Shown here one piece after another: positions 24,372-33,647 of a stretch of 64,000 bases of DNA (position 1 is its first letter; the number at the start of each line of letters is the position of its first letter). This stretch comes from Prosthecobacter sp. GTDB taxonomy: Bacteria > Verrucomicrobiota > Verrucomicrobiia > Verrucomicrobiales > Verrucomicrobiaceae. Location: the NCBI GenBank assembly GCA_021733925.1, contig JAIPJY010000015.1, positions 62,001-126,000 on the forward strand, given 5' to 3'. Below the pieces are notes generated by a model. It saw nothing but the letters and a program-made list of their open reading frames with translations. It was not told where the DNA came from and made no database searches. The position numbers and the translations under genes were made by a program.

Positions 24372-26000
24372 TCACGCATTCTCAAACTTCCGCCAGTACA
24401 GAATGGCGATCGGGACCATGCTGAGGCATTCCTGACCGGCCTCGGCGACGCCTGCCATGGTGTGTGTGCTCAAGGCGCCAAGGATGAAGGAAATGGCGAT
24501 CAAAATGGCGGAGCCAAAGGTGAAGACCGCCCGAGGAGCGATGGTGAGATGCACGGGGCGGGTTTCCTCACCGAGGAGATCAATAAAACGTGCGGCGCAG
24601 AGAATGAGCACAATGACAGAGAGCCAGCCATTGTCATCAAGCCTGCCGGGAGAGAGGTAGTCGTAGGCGCCGTGCGCAATGACAGCCAGCAGGAAGGTGA
24701 CGATGAATTCATCTGCACGTGCGAAGCGGGTGAGCAGCATGCGATAGAGGCTGTGGGCGCAGATTCCGGTGAGGGAGATATGGAGGAAGTTGGCGGAGAG
24801 GAAACGCGTCCAGGCGATGCTACCGCCGAAATTCTGGTAGTAGCCGATGTTTTCCTCCAATGAAAAGCCCAGCCCGACAAAAGCCCCCGTGAGGAGTGCC
24901 AGACCTGGAGTGCGCCGCCACATCAACCAAGGCAGGAACAGCGCAAAGAGCAGCAGCTTGCAGCCTTCCTCGCGCAGTCCGACTCCCACGATGTAGTAGA
25001 TCAAATCCTGGGGAAAGGGCGCATCTGCGGTCATGCCCTGATGGAACTCCTGATAGGCTAGGACGGTAAGAGTGGGCCACACGCTGGCCACTCCCGCCAT
25101 GAGGGCGAATATGGGACGCGCCCAGCGCCAGCGTTCGTGGTCACTGTGCTGCACAAGAATAAAATACCACAGAGCGGCAGCGAAGGCGGCGAGACCGAGC
25201 ATGCCATAGGGGATTTCATCGAGACGGTGACGGATGAGGCCATGCCACTGCATCCAGACGTCGCCCAGCAGTGAGCCTGCATGGTGCTGGAGCAGGGGAG
25301 AACAATTCTCGATCCAGCCGGGTTGTGCAGCGATGATGCGCAGGAGCTTAAGGTCACGCTGTGACACGGCCAGATGCAGTGCTTCTTCACGCGAGGTGGT
25401 GGCATCCGCAAAGTGAAGACCCTCGGTGTAAAACGCATCCATGGCTGCCGGGATGTTGTTACGGCGCTTTTGCACACTGCCGAGCAGCTCTGCGGCGAGC
25501 ATTTCAGGAGGCGAGGACCGGGCGTTTTGCTCCAGCTGCTGCAGCGCAGCCGCATCTCCGGCGAGTGCTGCGGCAAGAAAGCTCTGGAACAAACCGGCGG
25601 GGGCATCCGTGGTGGCATGTTGCTGGATGAGCTGTGCCACTTCATAGCCGCCAAGTTTGCCCGTCTGGGAGAAACTTTGAAACACGTCTGTATCGTTTTC
25701 TTCCATCAACTGAGGGAGCTGCGCCAGGAGCATGCGCAGCCAGAGGGCTAACTGGCGCGGTTGCGGGGTGGTTTCATACCTCAGGTGGTGAAACTCTTCA
25801 TGCAGCCGGCTCAAGGCGGAGAGGACAGCTTGACTCTGTTTTGGTTCCTCCTGTCTGACACTGCCAATCACGATCCCACAGGCGATGATCATCCCTGTGG
25901 CGGCGATGCTGGCGGCGGTGCGCAGCAGGAAACGACGATTGCGTGTGAGGTAGTGCGTGCGCGCACGCCAGCCGTGAAAAAGAGAACGATTCTCGCTCAT
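24372..26000 (-). CDS. PrsW-like intramembrane metalloprotease with N-terminal extension (542 aa)
   Basis: Residues 265-535 form a polytopic membrane domain with the PrsW signature: EE at 344-345 with K348 (GLREEGCK), EEN at 382-384 (FSLEENIGYY), His 407 and 416 (HISLTGICAH) and H443/D447 (HGAYDYL). These belong to the CPBP/PrsW intramembrane protease group; PrsW in Bacillus performs site-1 cleavage of an anti-sigma factor. The first 250 residues add one membrane helix (30-47) and a soluble, repeat-like helical region not found in small PrsW proteins, presumably a sensor. No anti-sigma gene is adjacent. Confidence 0.85.
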   Translation of the reverse strand: MSENRSLFHGWRARTHYLTRNRRFLLRTAASIAATGMIIACGIVIGSVRQEEPKQSQAVLSALSRLHEEFHHLRYETTPQPRQLALWLRMLLAQLPQLMEENDTDVFQSFSQTGKLGGYEVAQLIQQHATTDAPAGLFQSFLAAALAGDAAALQQLEQNARSSPPEMLAAELLGSVQKRRNNIPAAMDAFYTEGLHFADATTSREEALHLAVSQRDLKLLRIIAAQPGWIENCSPLLQHHAGSLLGDVWMQWHGLIRHRLDEIPYGMLGLAAFAAALWYFILVQHSDHERWRWARPIFALMAGVASVWPTLTVLAYQEFHQGMTADAPFPQDLIYYIVGVGLREEGCKLLLFALFLPWLMWRRTPGLALLTGAFVGLGFSLEENIGYYQNFGGSIAWTRFLSANFLHISLTGICAHSLYRMLLTRFARADEFIVTFLLAVIAHGAYDYLSPGRLDDNGWLSVIVLILCAARFIDLLGEETRPVHLTIAPRAVFTFGSAILIAISFILGALSTHTMAGVAEAGQECLSMVPIAILYWRKFENA

Positions 26001-26007
26001 GCTGGAT

Positions 26008-26319
26008 TCAATGGTCCACTTTCTTCCACCAGTCGGGGGCCTGCTCCCAAGGGGCTCGCGTTTCAGGCTCTACACCTGGCGTGGTCGTGCGGGCTTCGCC
26101 TGCAGATTCTTCTTCGAGCTCCATGAGCAGTTTGATATGCGGCTCCGGCTTCGTGGTGCGCCGCCAGATAAGCCAGGCCCACATGGCAAATGCGCCTAGC
26201 AGAAACAGCAGTGTGCCGAGGGTGAAGAGAACGAACCAGTCAGAGGCCTCCATCCATTCACGCGAGATCTTTATCGTACCACCTTCTGGTCGAGGGAGGA
26301 AGGCGAGGAACGAGAGCAT
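26008..26319 (-). CDS. Small single-pass membrane protein of unknown function (103 aa)
   Basis: One strong helix (WFVLFTLGTLLFLLGAFAMW, residues 28-50) followed by a basic stop-transfer stretch (IWRRTTK) and an acidic cytoplasmic tail ending in PDWWKKVDH. No family recognised. It stops 7 nt upstream of the PrsW-like gene and starts 14 nt after the GNAT gene on the same strand, so the three are probably an operon. It could be a PrsW partner or substrate (inference from position only). Confidence 0.7.
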   Translation of the reverse strand: MLSFLAFLPRPEGGTIKISREWMEASDWFVLFTLGTLLFLLGAFAMWAWLIWRRTTKPEPHIKLLMELEEESAGEARTTTPGVEPETRAPWEQAPDWWKKVDH

Positions 26320-26333
26320 GGCGGTGGACTGCT

Positions 26334-26807
26334 TTAAATGTCGTTAAAGACGAGGCGCATCGGGATCATTTTGGAAAACTGGAAGCCGTGCTGTTGAAAG
26401 AAGGACTGCGAGTCGGCGCTGATGCGGTCTGTCAGCAGGGTGATGCGGCGGAAGTGTTTTTCCCGAGCGAATTCTATGGCTTGATTGAGCAGGCGCCCGC
26501 CATACCCCTGACGACGGTGCTGCGGATGCACAATGACGTCCTCCATGATGAGGACCAGTCCACCTTCCGCCGTGCTGATGGTGAAGAGCAGGTTGATCAT
26601 GCCGATGACCTTGTGTTCCGTGCGTAGTACAAAGATGCGGCCGCGATTGGGCTGTTCCAGAATGAGACGCAGGCCGTGCTCCTGTTTTGAGCGGTCCGGT
26701 TTGAAATCCTCTTCTTCACTGAACAAAGCGAGAAGCAGTTCCACCAGCTGAGGCAGGTCTTCGATGGTTGCCGGTTCGATATGGGGCTCAATGTCGGTGG
26801 CGGGCAT
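26334..26807 (-). CDS. GNAT family N-acetyltransferase (157 aa)
   Basis: Single GNAT domain: acceptor-side N terminus (IEPATIEDLPQLVELLLALF), the beta4 strand GLVLIMEDVIVHP and the acetyl-CoA pyrophosphate loop HRRQGYGGRLL (R/Q-x-x-G-x-G/A type), then FFQQHGFQF. Cytoplasmic; substrate not predictable. First gene of the GNAT - small membrane protein - PrsW set. Confidence 0.88.
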   Translation of the reverse strand: MPATDIEPHIEPATIEDLPQLVELLLALFSEEEDFKPDRSKQEHGLRLILEQPNRGRIFVLRTEHKVIGMINLLFTISTAEGGLVLIMEDVIVHPQHRRQGYGGRLLNQAIEFAREKHFRRITLLTDRISADSQSFFQQHGFQFSKMIPMRLVFNDI

Positions 26808-26927
26808 AGTTTACAGAATAACGGGCTCGTGGACAAAGGCAATGCGTTCGATGCATCGACTTTGGCATGTTGCTCATTTTGCTCCAAAATGACCTGATGT
26901 GATCCACCAGCTCAAGTCTGCCCCTGA

Positions 26928-29459
26928 CTAGTGCTTCTGCATGGCTTCCCGCAGGTTTTCCCAGGCACGGCGAAAATCCTGTTTCGTCATGTACAAAGTG
27001 GCGATTTCCTGGCGGATGTACGCTGGGGCATTAGGGAATGTGGACACTTTCTCCAGCGTACGCAGGGCTCCGTCCACATCACCTTGGGCTTTTTGTGCTT
27101 GAAATAAAGCAATGCCGCGTCCGGCATCGGTCGGATTGTAAAGCAGGGCACGCTCCAGTGCCGGGATGTCGGTGCTGGTTCCTGGCGGGGTGCGAATGAC
27201 CGAGGGGAGATAGGGGATGGCAGTTTGACAGGCACGCTGGAAATCGGAATTGCGAGCGTAGTGTTCCGCAAGAATGCGCCAGCCGTCGTCCCGCCACTTG
27301 CGGTTGGATTCCAGCGCCGTGAGGAGCGCCACTTGATCGCCATACTGATACCACATGCTGAAGAGGTTTTCCCGATGTGTAGGATCCAAACCTCTGAGAT
27401 CGGGTTGCTGAGCTAGCAGACTTCGCAGGCAGCGCTCGAATTCATCCCGCGTCTGCACAGTCCTCAAAAACTCGAATTTTAACTCCGAAGTGGTGGCCAG
27501 CGTCCAGAGCGGCTCGCGCAGTTCGGGATAATGATAGGAATAGCCAAGCAGTCCACGGAAATAACCGTGGTCTCCAGGCGCTGCTTCTGGGTAGCGGCGT
27601 AGAAACTCGCGCCAGCCGACGACTGCATAGTGAGGATCGTAGTCGAGCCAGACCAGCCCTTCTGTGTAACAGGTCAAAGCGTAAGTCGGATCCAGCGCAC
27701 GTGAACGAGAAAAATCCAGCAAAGCATCCTCCTTCGGCTGGCCGAGACGAAGGCGCAGGCATGCCCTTTCGTAGTAATAGCGAAAATCCATCGGTGCCAT
27801 TTCAATGGCTTGATTCATGAGCGGCAGCGCGCCCGCAGGTGAACCGGAGTCAGCGAGTTTGCCCGCCCGGCTTCGCAATACTTCCGCCGCGCTCGTGCCC
27901 GGCAGAACCGGATGTCCCAGTGCTACGGCTGTCCATGCCGTACCAAGTGCCAGCAGCATGACTCCAGCCAGGAGGAAGGCCAGACGCTGAGGCATGCCAG
28001 CTGCGGATGGCAGCCTGCGTGGCCGAATCGCGATTCCCGCCAGCAGGGCCATAAAGAGCGCATAACCGAGTCCATGATTGGGCACATCACCCAGGCCATG
28101 GATGACTCCAAGACCGAAGACGATGGCGGCGGCGTTGCGCAGACGACGATCCTGCATGCCGGATTTGCGTTTCTTTTTCTTGCCATACCAAGGGCCAGTG
28201 GACAGAAAAATCCAGAACAGCAGCAGCAAGGCGGGAAGCACCGTTAGCAAGCCGCCTTCAGCGAGAAGCCAGAGCAAATCACTTTCAGGATGGAGAAAGC
28301 GGAATCTCGTTGCGGACAGTGAAGAGAATTGGGGGAAAACAGCTGCAAAATTTCCCAATCCGATGCCTGTCCAGGGTGAATCAAGGGTCATCTTGAGGCA
28401 TTCCACAAACAGGGAACTCCGGCCGTTGTCTGAAGCAAAATGTGCAATGCCACCTTCTGAAAGCCGCTTGGATACATTCCCGCCGGACATGACCAGCAAA
28501 GTGGAAATGATGAAGATCAGAGATGTGGAGACGGCCAGTTTTTTAAAGAACCCACGCTGCATGGCAATAGTGCCAAACCAGGTGGTCATGCCAAGAAAGA
28601 GCAAGATCAGGCCTGCGCGCGAACTGTTCATGTAAAGGCAGATTACGGGTGGGATGAACCCCAGCAAACATGGGATCCATAAGCGAGATTTGCGGCGATG
28701 CGCATCAAAGCCGGTCGAAGCACAGAGCACGCAGGTCATGGCGGCGATGCTGCTGATGTGATTGCGATTGGCAAAAGGGCCGAATGCATTTCCCCATTCA
28801 TTGGGGTTGCGTGGCCACCAGGGAATCGTGATCGACTTGGTTCCCTCAAAGATGGAAAGCAGGCAAAGCAGGACTCCACCAAAGGTGAGGACTTGGATCA
28901 TCGCCCGGCGTTGGCGGTCTGAAAAACCACGTGTCAGACACCACGCCAGCCAGGCGCAGCAGGTGGCAAAAAAGAGCCATGCCTCCATCGTTACGGCAGC
29001 CTGAGGAGTCAGGGTTTTGGACAGATGGATGTCCCAGTCCTGGACCAAGGCAGTTTGCCAGGCTGGAGACTTAAACAACCAGTTGGCTGGCAGAAACGAG
29101 AGCAACGGAGCTAGTAATGCGCCGAGCAGAGCGAACAACGCTATCGGCGGCAGTTTGCGTTTGGAAGCAAAGAAGATCAGGATCAATGCCAGCAGCAGAG
29201 TGATGAACCCTTTGGACCAAGTTTCGCGCCCGGCACCGAACATGCAGGCAACAATGGGCAGTGCGGCAAAGACATATCCATGCCATGCAGGGCCGGGGAT
29301 ATCATAGCTGCGCTCCTGAGCCGTTGTGCCGTCGTCTTCAAAGTCGTCTTCCTGGGCGTCAGCCATTCGATGAGGTGAATCCACCTCATCAACTTCATCC
29401 CCGGCAAGCAGCGGAAGCTGTTTCGCTGCTTCTTCAAACTGGTCGGACTGGTTTTTCAT
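26928..29459 (-). CDS. O-antigen ligase-like membrane protein with C-terminal TPR region (843 aa)
   Basis: Acidic cytoplasmic N terminus (residues 1-50), then about twelve membrane helices to residue 500 with the Wzy_C/WaaL-type periplasmic region (SRAGLILLFLGMTTWFG; LDSPWTGIGLGNFAAVFPQF), and about 330 C-terminal residues of TPR-like helical repeats (PMDFRYYYERACLRLRLGQP; DFQRACQTAIPYLPS). Expected role is polymerisation or ligation of an undecaprenyl-linked polysaccharide. Its start overlaps the stop of the WecA-like gene (ATGA), tying it to lipid-carrier glycan synthesis. Ends in TAG. Ligase versus polymerase cannot be told apart by sequence. Confidence 0.87.
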   Translation of the reverse strand: MKNQSDQFEEAAKQLPLLAGDEVDEVDSPHRMADAQEDDFEDDGTTAQERSYDIPGPAWHGYVFAALPIVACMFGAGRETWSKGFITLLLALILIFFASKRKLPPIALFALLGALLAPLLSFLPANWLFKSPAWQTALVQDWDIHLSKTLTPQAAVTMEAWLFFATCCAWLAWCLTRGFSDRQRRAMIQVLTFGGVLLCLLSIFEGTKSITIPWWPRNPNEWGNAFGPFANRNHISSIAAMTCVLCASTGFDAHRRKSRLWIPCLLGFIPPVICLYMNSSRAGLILLFLGMTTWFGTIAMQRGFFKKLAVSTSLIFIISTLLVMSGGNVSKRLSEGGIAHFASDNGRSSLFVECLKMTLDSPWTGIGLGNFAAVFPQFSSLSATRFRFLHPESDLLWLLAEGGLLTVLPALLLLFWIFLSTGPWYGKKKKRKSGMQDRRLRNAAAIVFGLGVIHGLGDVPNHGLGYALFMALLAGIAIRPRRLPSAAGMPQRLAFLLAGVMLLALGTAWTAVALGHPVLPGTSAAEVLRSRAGKLADSGSPAGALPLMNQAIEMAPMDFRYYYERACLRLRLGQPKEDALLDFSRSRALDPTYALTCYTEGLVWLDYDPHYAVVGWREFLRRYPEAAPGDHGYFRGLLGYSYHYPELREPLWTLATTSELKFEFLRTVQTRDEFERCLRSLLAQQPDLRGLDPTHRENLFSMWYQYGDQVALLTALESNRKWRDDGWRILAEHYARNSDFQRACQTAIPYLPSVIRTPPGTSTDIPALERALLYNPTDAGRGIALFQAQKAQGDVDGALRTLEKVSTFPNAPAYIRQEIATLYMTKQDFRRAWENLREAMQKH

Positions 29460-30931
29460 GCCGTGACTGAGTGAGGAATATCGGGGAAAGTTGCTGGAGA
29501 TTCGATTTCAGTGCTGGAGGGCAGAGCCTTCCATTTCTCCAGACAGCGTTCGAGTGCAGGCACCAGCACATCAAGCCGGAGATGCCATTCGCTGAGCTCT
29601 GTGTCATCCTGAGGGCCGTGAACGGTAAAACTCCTGCCACCGCCCAAGGTGAATACCTCAGGCTGGCTGCCGGTGCCAGCATGCATGCTCAATCCCATGC
29701 GTTCCAGTCCATGCTGAAACAGGATGGCAAAGCTTTGCAGATCCGCGCAGTGCTCGACTTCAAAATCTAGTATGCGACCATAAGCCCGAAAAAATTCCCG
29801 CTGCCTGCGCCGCTCCATCGTGTCGCTGATCTGGGTGCGGAAATTGGACCAGCTTCTTATGTAACCTAGATAGCGGGCTGTGCCCAATGCCAGCAAAAAT
29901 AAAATGGCACCGACCATTGGCAGCGCGATCCCTTTGATCATCAAGATGCTCAAGCCCACCAAGCTCAGTGCCAGACAGACGGCATACATGGCCGCAAGCG
30001 CGCCACCCTTGCTATAGCCAAGAAGAATCAGCCGATGATGGATGTGTTCGGCATCCGCGTTGAAGATGGAAACACCCCGGATGGCTCTTCGAATGATGGC
30101 AAACAGGGTGTCCAAAATCGGTACGCCCAGGGCAATGATGATGACCAGCAGCGCGCCGATGATCGATCCTTTGTTTGAGGTGAACAGGGACACTGAGGCG
30201 ATAAAAAACCCGATCAAATAAGCTCCGCCATCGCCCAGAAAAATCTTGGCTGGAGGGAGATTAAAGATCAAAAAACCTGCCAGTGCGCCCGCCATTGCCA
30301 GTGAGACAACCAGGACGTCAGGCTGGCGGCTGTAATAGCCGAGGAAAGCCAGCGTCAGGCTTAAAAACAGGCCGAAACCGCCCGCCAGCCCATCCATGCC
30401 ATCAATCAGATTGACGATGTTTGGAATGCTCACCAGCCAGATCACTGTCAGCGGCAGACTCCACCATCCCAATGACAACGCACCTTCTCCGAACGGGTTG
30501 CTGAGAATGTCGATGGACACCCCCAGGGAATACAAAATCAACGCCGTACCGATCTGACCCACAAGTTTCACTCTGGCGCCCAGAGGTTTGAGATCATCCA
30601 CGAAGCCCACGCTGAATATCAAGGCGTTGCACACCGCCACAGGCAGCCAGCGTGTCCAGCCAAGTCCGCCAATGTAGCCAGCCACCAGCGAGGCCAGGCC
30701 CACTGCGAGGAAAATCGGGGCACCTCCGAGTCGCGAGATCGCTTTCTCATGCAATTTGCGACGCGTATCCGGCTCATCCAGCCCGATCCGCCCTCCGCGA
30801 TGCAGAATCCACCAAGTTCCTAATGCGGCCACCAGCAGTGCACCGCCAAAATAACAGGTCATTTCCAGCCACGAGACTGACCTCGGAGCCCATGGGCCCA
30901 TGGCGGTGTCTTGGATGGCAGGTGTAAACAT
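29456..30931 (-). CDS. WecA/MraY-family undecaprenyl-phosphate sugar-phosphate transferase (491 aa)
   Basis: Polyprenyl-phosphate glycosyl-1-phosphate transferase starting a surface glycan on undecaprenyl phosphate. About eleven helices, with DD 112-113 (GFVDDLKPLGA), the catalytic NIVNLIDGMDGLAGG (171-185), FLGDGGAYLIGF (231-242) and the WecA-type cytoplasmic HIHHRL (296-301). The last 130 residues (from about 360) form a soluble extension absent from typical WecA/MraY; its function is unknown. Upstream in the opposite direction is mnmE. Translationally coupled to the O-antigen-ligase-like gene. Confidence 0.9.
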   Translation of the reverse strand: MFTPAIQDTAMGPWAPRSVSWLEMTCYFGGALLVAALGTWWILHRGGRIGLDEPDTRRKLHEKAISRLGGAPIFLAVGLASLVAGYIGGLGWTRWLPVAVCNALIFSVGFVDDLKPLGARVKLVGQIGTALILYSLGVSIDILSNPFGEGALSLGWWSLPLTVIWLVSIPNIVNLIDGMDGLAGGFGLFLSLTLAFLGYYSRQPDVLVVSLAMAGALAGFLIFNLPPAKIFLGDGGAYLIGFFIASVSLFTSNKGSIIGALLVIIIALGVPILDTLFAIIRRAIRGVSIFNADAEHIHHRLILLGYSKGGALAAMYAVCLALSLVGLSILMIKGIALPMVGAILFLLALGTARYLGYIRSWSNFRTQISDTMERRRQREFFRAYGRILDFEVEHCADLQSFAILFQHGLERMGLSMHAGTGSQPEVFTLGGGRSFTVHGPQDDTELSEWHLRLDVLVPALERCLEKWKALPSSTEIESPATFPDIPHSVTA

Positions 30932-30991
30932 GCGTGACTGGGTAATCAGGTTGGAAAGCGGAGGAGCATAAGCGTTGCATAATCAAGGATC

Positions 30992-31016
30992 AAGACTTCA
31001 GCACTGAAGAAGTCTT
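30992..31016 (+). promoter_or_regulatory. Hairpin in the mnmE leader region
   Basis: AAGACTTC (30992-30999) and GAAGTCTT (31009-31016) form an 8-bp stem; an alternative inner pairing TTCAG/CTGAA overlaps it. A short T stretch follows. It lies 60 nt before mnmE and no plus-strand gene precedes it, so it could be an attenuator-like leader or a terminator of stray transcription. Confidence 0.4.
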
Positions 31017-31075
31017 TTGTTGCAACTTCCCGGAACGCTTCTTGAACTGTTGCCGCGCCCCCGTCACCATTGCCA

Positions 31076-32419
31076 ATGCTCAACGACACCATCGCCGCCA
31101 TTTCCACCGCCTTGGGAGAGGCGGCTATCAGTGTGGTGCGTATTTCCGGCCCTCAGGCACTGCAGATAGCTGCCCGGGTCGTCCGATTGCCAGTAAATGT
31201 TACGCCACGACAGGCGCATCTTTGCCCCATTGTGGACGAGGAAGGAGGCGCGCTGGATCATGGCCTGCTGCTCTACTTCAAGGGACCAGCGAGTTACACG
31301 GGCGAGGACGTTATCGAATTCCATGGTCACGGTGGCGTTCTCGTCACTCAGCGCGTATTGGACCGTTGGCTTGCCTGTGGGGCGCGTGCCGCTGATCCGG
31401 GGGAATTCACTCAGCGTGCCTTTTTGAACGGCAAAATGGATCTCACACAGGCCGAGGCGGTGATGGATTTGATCCATGCGCAAAGCACGCTCGCGCTCCG
31501 GGCTGCCAATGAGCAGCTCGGCGGTGCCATCGGTCGCGAAGCTGCTGCGATGCAGCAGGAGATCATCCCTGTGCTTGCCCATATCGAGGCTTACATCGAT
31601 TTTCCCGAGGAAGACATTTCGCCCGAAACCGGGGCTGATCTGCTTCGGCGCATCGATGTCGTGCTCGGGCGTGCGCAAAAGCTCATCGCCACGTCCGAAC
31701 AGGGCCGCATTCTGCGTCATGGTGCGCGGACGGTTATTTCAGGTGCTCCCAATGTTGGTAAAAGCAGCCTGCTCAATGTCCTGCTCGGTTTCGAGCGTGC
31801 CATTGTAAGCCCCACGGCGGGCACCACCCGCGATACCATTGAAGAAATCATCCAGGTCCATGGCATCCCGCTGCGACTTGTGGATACTGCCGGTTTGCGT
31901 GAGGCAGGCGACGATATCGAGCGGGTTGGCATTCAGCGCACTGAGCGTGAACTGGAACGCGCCGATCTCGTCATTGAAGTCGTTGATGGCAGTCGTGCAG
32001 CCAGTTCGGCGCGACTGGTGCTTTCGCCTGAATTTGCCCGCCGCCGCATTCTCATTCTCAACAAAAGCGATCTGGGTATTCATGCCGATTGGCGCAGCGA
32101 GGACGGCGCCATCCCGCTGTCCTGTCTGACCGGTGACGGCATCGAACCGCTGCGCGATGCCATCCGTGATGTCATCGCCACTGCGGGGCCACTCGCTGCG
32201 GATCATCCCATCGCCATCAATGCGCGGCACAAGGCTGCCTTTGAGCGCAGCGCCGGGTGCCTGCTGGCCGCCAGGGCTGCCCTCGAAGGCAATGAGGCTC
32301 CTGAATTCATCGCCCTCGAAATACGAGAGGCGCTTCAAGCCTTGGGCGACGTCATTGGGCAGGTCGATGTCGAGCGCATCCTTGACGTCATCTTTTCCAC
32401 GTTCTGCATAGGAAAGTGA
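31076..32419 (+). CDS. mnmE: tRNA uridine-5-carboxymethylaminomethyl modification GTPase MnmE (447 aa)
   Basis: Acts with MnmG to modify U34 of several tRNAs. Start ATG 31076 gives the conserved opening LNDTIAAISTALGEAAISVV. G-domain motifs: G1 GAPNVGKS (223-230), G3 DTAG (270-273), G4 NKSD near 342. The C terminus ends in the invariant FCIGK with the catalytic Cys 444. Length and domain order are standard. mnmG is not in the window. The TIM-barrel gene follows 27 nt downstream on the same strand. Confidence 0.97.
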   Translation: MLNDTIAAISTALGEAAISVVRISGPQALQIAARVVRLPVNVTPRQAHLCPIVDEEGGALDHGLLLYFKGPASYTGEDVIEFHGHGGVLVTQRVLDRWLACGARAADPGEFTQRAFLNGKMDLTQAEAVMDLIHAQSTLALRAANEQLGGAIGREAAAMQQEIIPVLAHIEAYIDFPEEDISPETGADLLRRIDVVLGRAQKLIATSEQGRILRHGARTVISGAPNVGKSSLLNVLLGFERAIVSPTAGTTRDTIEEIIQVHGIPLRLVDTAGLREAGDDIERVGIQRTERELERADLVIEVVDGSRAASSARLVLSPEFARRRILILNKSDLGIHADWRSEDGAIPLSCLTGDGIEPLRDAIRDVIATAGPLAADHPIAINARHKAAFERSAGCLLAARAALEGNEAPEFIALEIREALQALGDVIGQVDVERILDVIFSTFCIGK

Positions 32420-32446
32420 TCCTGGCGTCGTTTGACTTCTATAACC

Positions 32447-33331
32447 ATGAACCGCCGCCATTTCTTCACCACCGCGTTTGCCGCCACTGCTGCTTCACGC
32501 CTCAGCGCTCAATCCATCGACAAAGCCGCTGCTGATCCTGCCTACGTCATCAAAAACCATGGCATCAAGCACACCGTCATGGGTTGGTGCTTCAAACCCA
32601 TGGACACAATGGTACTGGCCAAGCACTGCAAGGACATCGGTCTCGTGGGCATGGAAGGCATCGACAGCAAATACTATCCCGATGTGAAGGCGCTCGGACT
32701 CGACATCTCCCTCGTCGGCAGCCACGGTTTCGCCAAAGGACCGTGCAATCCCGAATTCCGCGATGAAGTCGTCACCAAGCTCACCGATTCCATTAACCTT
32801 GCAGCCGATGTCGGCAGCAAAAAGGTCATCACCTTCACCGGCATGAAGTTTGACGGCATGGACCGTGACAAGGCTATTCATTCATGTCTCGATGTCTGGA
32901 AGCATGTGCTACCGCTCGCCGAAAAGAAAGGTATCACCCTCGTGCTGGAACACCTAAACTCACGTGACAGCTCCCACCCGATGAAAGGCCACCCCGGCTA
33001 CTTTGGTGACGATGTGGACTTCTGTGTCGATCTCATCAAGCAGATCGGCAGCCCCAATTTCAAGCTGCTCTTCGATATCTACCACGTCAGCATCATGAAC
33101 GGCGACATCATCCGCCGTCTGCGCATGCACAAGGATTACATCGGCCACATCCACACTGCCGGCAATCCTGGTCGCTGCGAACTGGACGAACACCAGGAGA
33201 TTAATTACCCGGCTGTCATGCAGGCCCTGCTCGAAATCGGCTACCACGACTTCGTTGCGCATGAGTTCATCCCTACATGGGACGATCCGATTCTCGCGCT
33301 ACGGCACGCTGCGATGGTGTGTGATGTCTGA
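32447..33331 (+). CDS. Tat-exported TIM-barrel protein, hydroxypyruvate isomerase/xylose isomerase-like (294 aa)
   Basis: Twin-arginine-type leader MNRRHFFTTAFAATAASRLS, then a xylose-isomerase-like TIM barrel. Metal-site residues are in place: ITLVLEHLNSRDS (Glu), DFCVDLIKQIGSPNFKLLFD (Asp), IGHIHTAGNPGRCELDE (His) and a final FVAHEFIPTWDD (Glu). The pattern is that of the Hyi-like epimerase/isomerase family. Periplasmic location is unusual for a sugar isomerase but common among Verrucomicrobia/Planctomycetes homologues. Start chosen at ATG 32447; an upstream TTG would break the Tat leader. Confidence 0.87.
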   Translation: MNRRHFFTTAFAATAASRLSAQSIDKAAADPAYVIKNHGIKHTVMGWCFKPMDTMVLAKHCKDIGLVGMEGIDSKYYPDVKALGLDISLVGSHGFAKGPCNPEFRDEVVTKLTDSINLAADVGSKKVITFTGMKFDGMDRDKAIHSCLDVWKHVLPLAEKKGITLVLEHLNSRDSSHPMKGHPGYFGDDVDFCVDLIKQIGSPNFKLLFDIYHVSIMNGDIIRRLRMHKDYIGHIHTAGNPGRCELDEHQEINYPAVMQALLEIGYHDFVAHEFIPTWDDPILALRHAAMVCDV

Positions 33332-33380
33332 GTCTTTGGCCGCCTGGCTGGAAGCAGCCAGATTTGAACAAACGAAAAAA

Positions 33381-33406
33381 CCCCGCCGAGGTAAGACCCG
33401 GCGGGG
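33381..33406 (-). terminator. Rho-independent terminator of rpmF
   Basis: CCCCGCCG (33381-33388) pairs with CGGCGGGG (33399-33406). On the minus strand the stem is followed by a T run (A run 33375-33380). It terminates the rpmF transcript and may act on the opposite strand for the TIM-barrel gene. Confidence 0.85.
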
Positions 33407-33431
33407 TTGAAAATATGTCAGAGACAAGGGA

Positions 33432-33620
33432 TCAGCTTTCGCCGGCGACCTTGCTGATCACCTGACGACCACGGTAGTAGCCGCAGGAAGGGCAGGCAAC
33501 GTGACCGGGGACGGAGGTGCCGCATTCTGGGCAGCTCTTGAGTGTGGGCGCCTTCCAGCGGTTTGCGCCTTGACGCATGCGTTGGCGGCTCTTGGATTGT
33601 CTGCGCTTCGGATTGGCCAT
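33432..33620 (-). CDS. rpmF: 50S ribosomal protein L32 (62 aa)
   Basis: Short basic protein starting MANPKRRQSKSRQRMRQGAN, followed by the zinc-ribbon pairs CPEC and CPSC with GYYRGR, all diagnostic of L32. The C+ (zinc-binding) version is present. It lies 27 nt downstream of the DUF177/YceD-like gene, the classical arrangement in bacteria, and is followed by a strong terminator. Confidence 0.97.
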   Translation of the reverse strand: MANPKRRQSKSRQRMRQGANRWKAPTLKSCPECGTSVPGHVACPSCGYYRGRQVISKVAGES

Positions 33621-33647
33621 GAGAGTATCGAGGTGGGGTCTGTTCTT

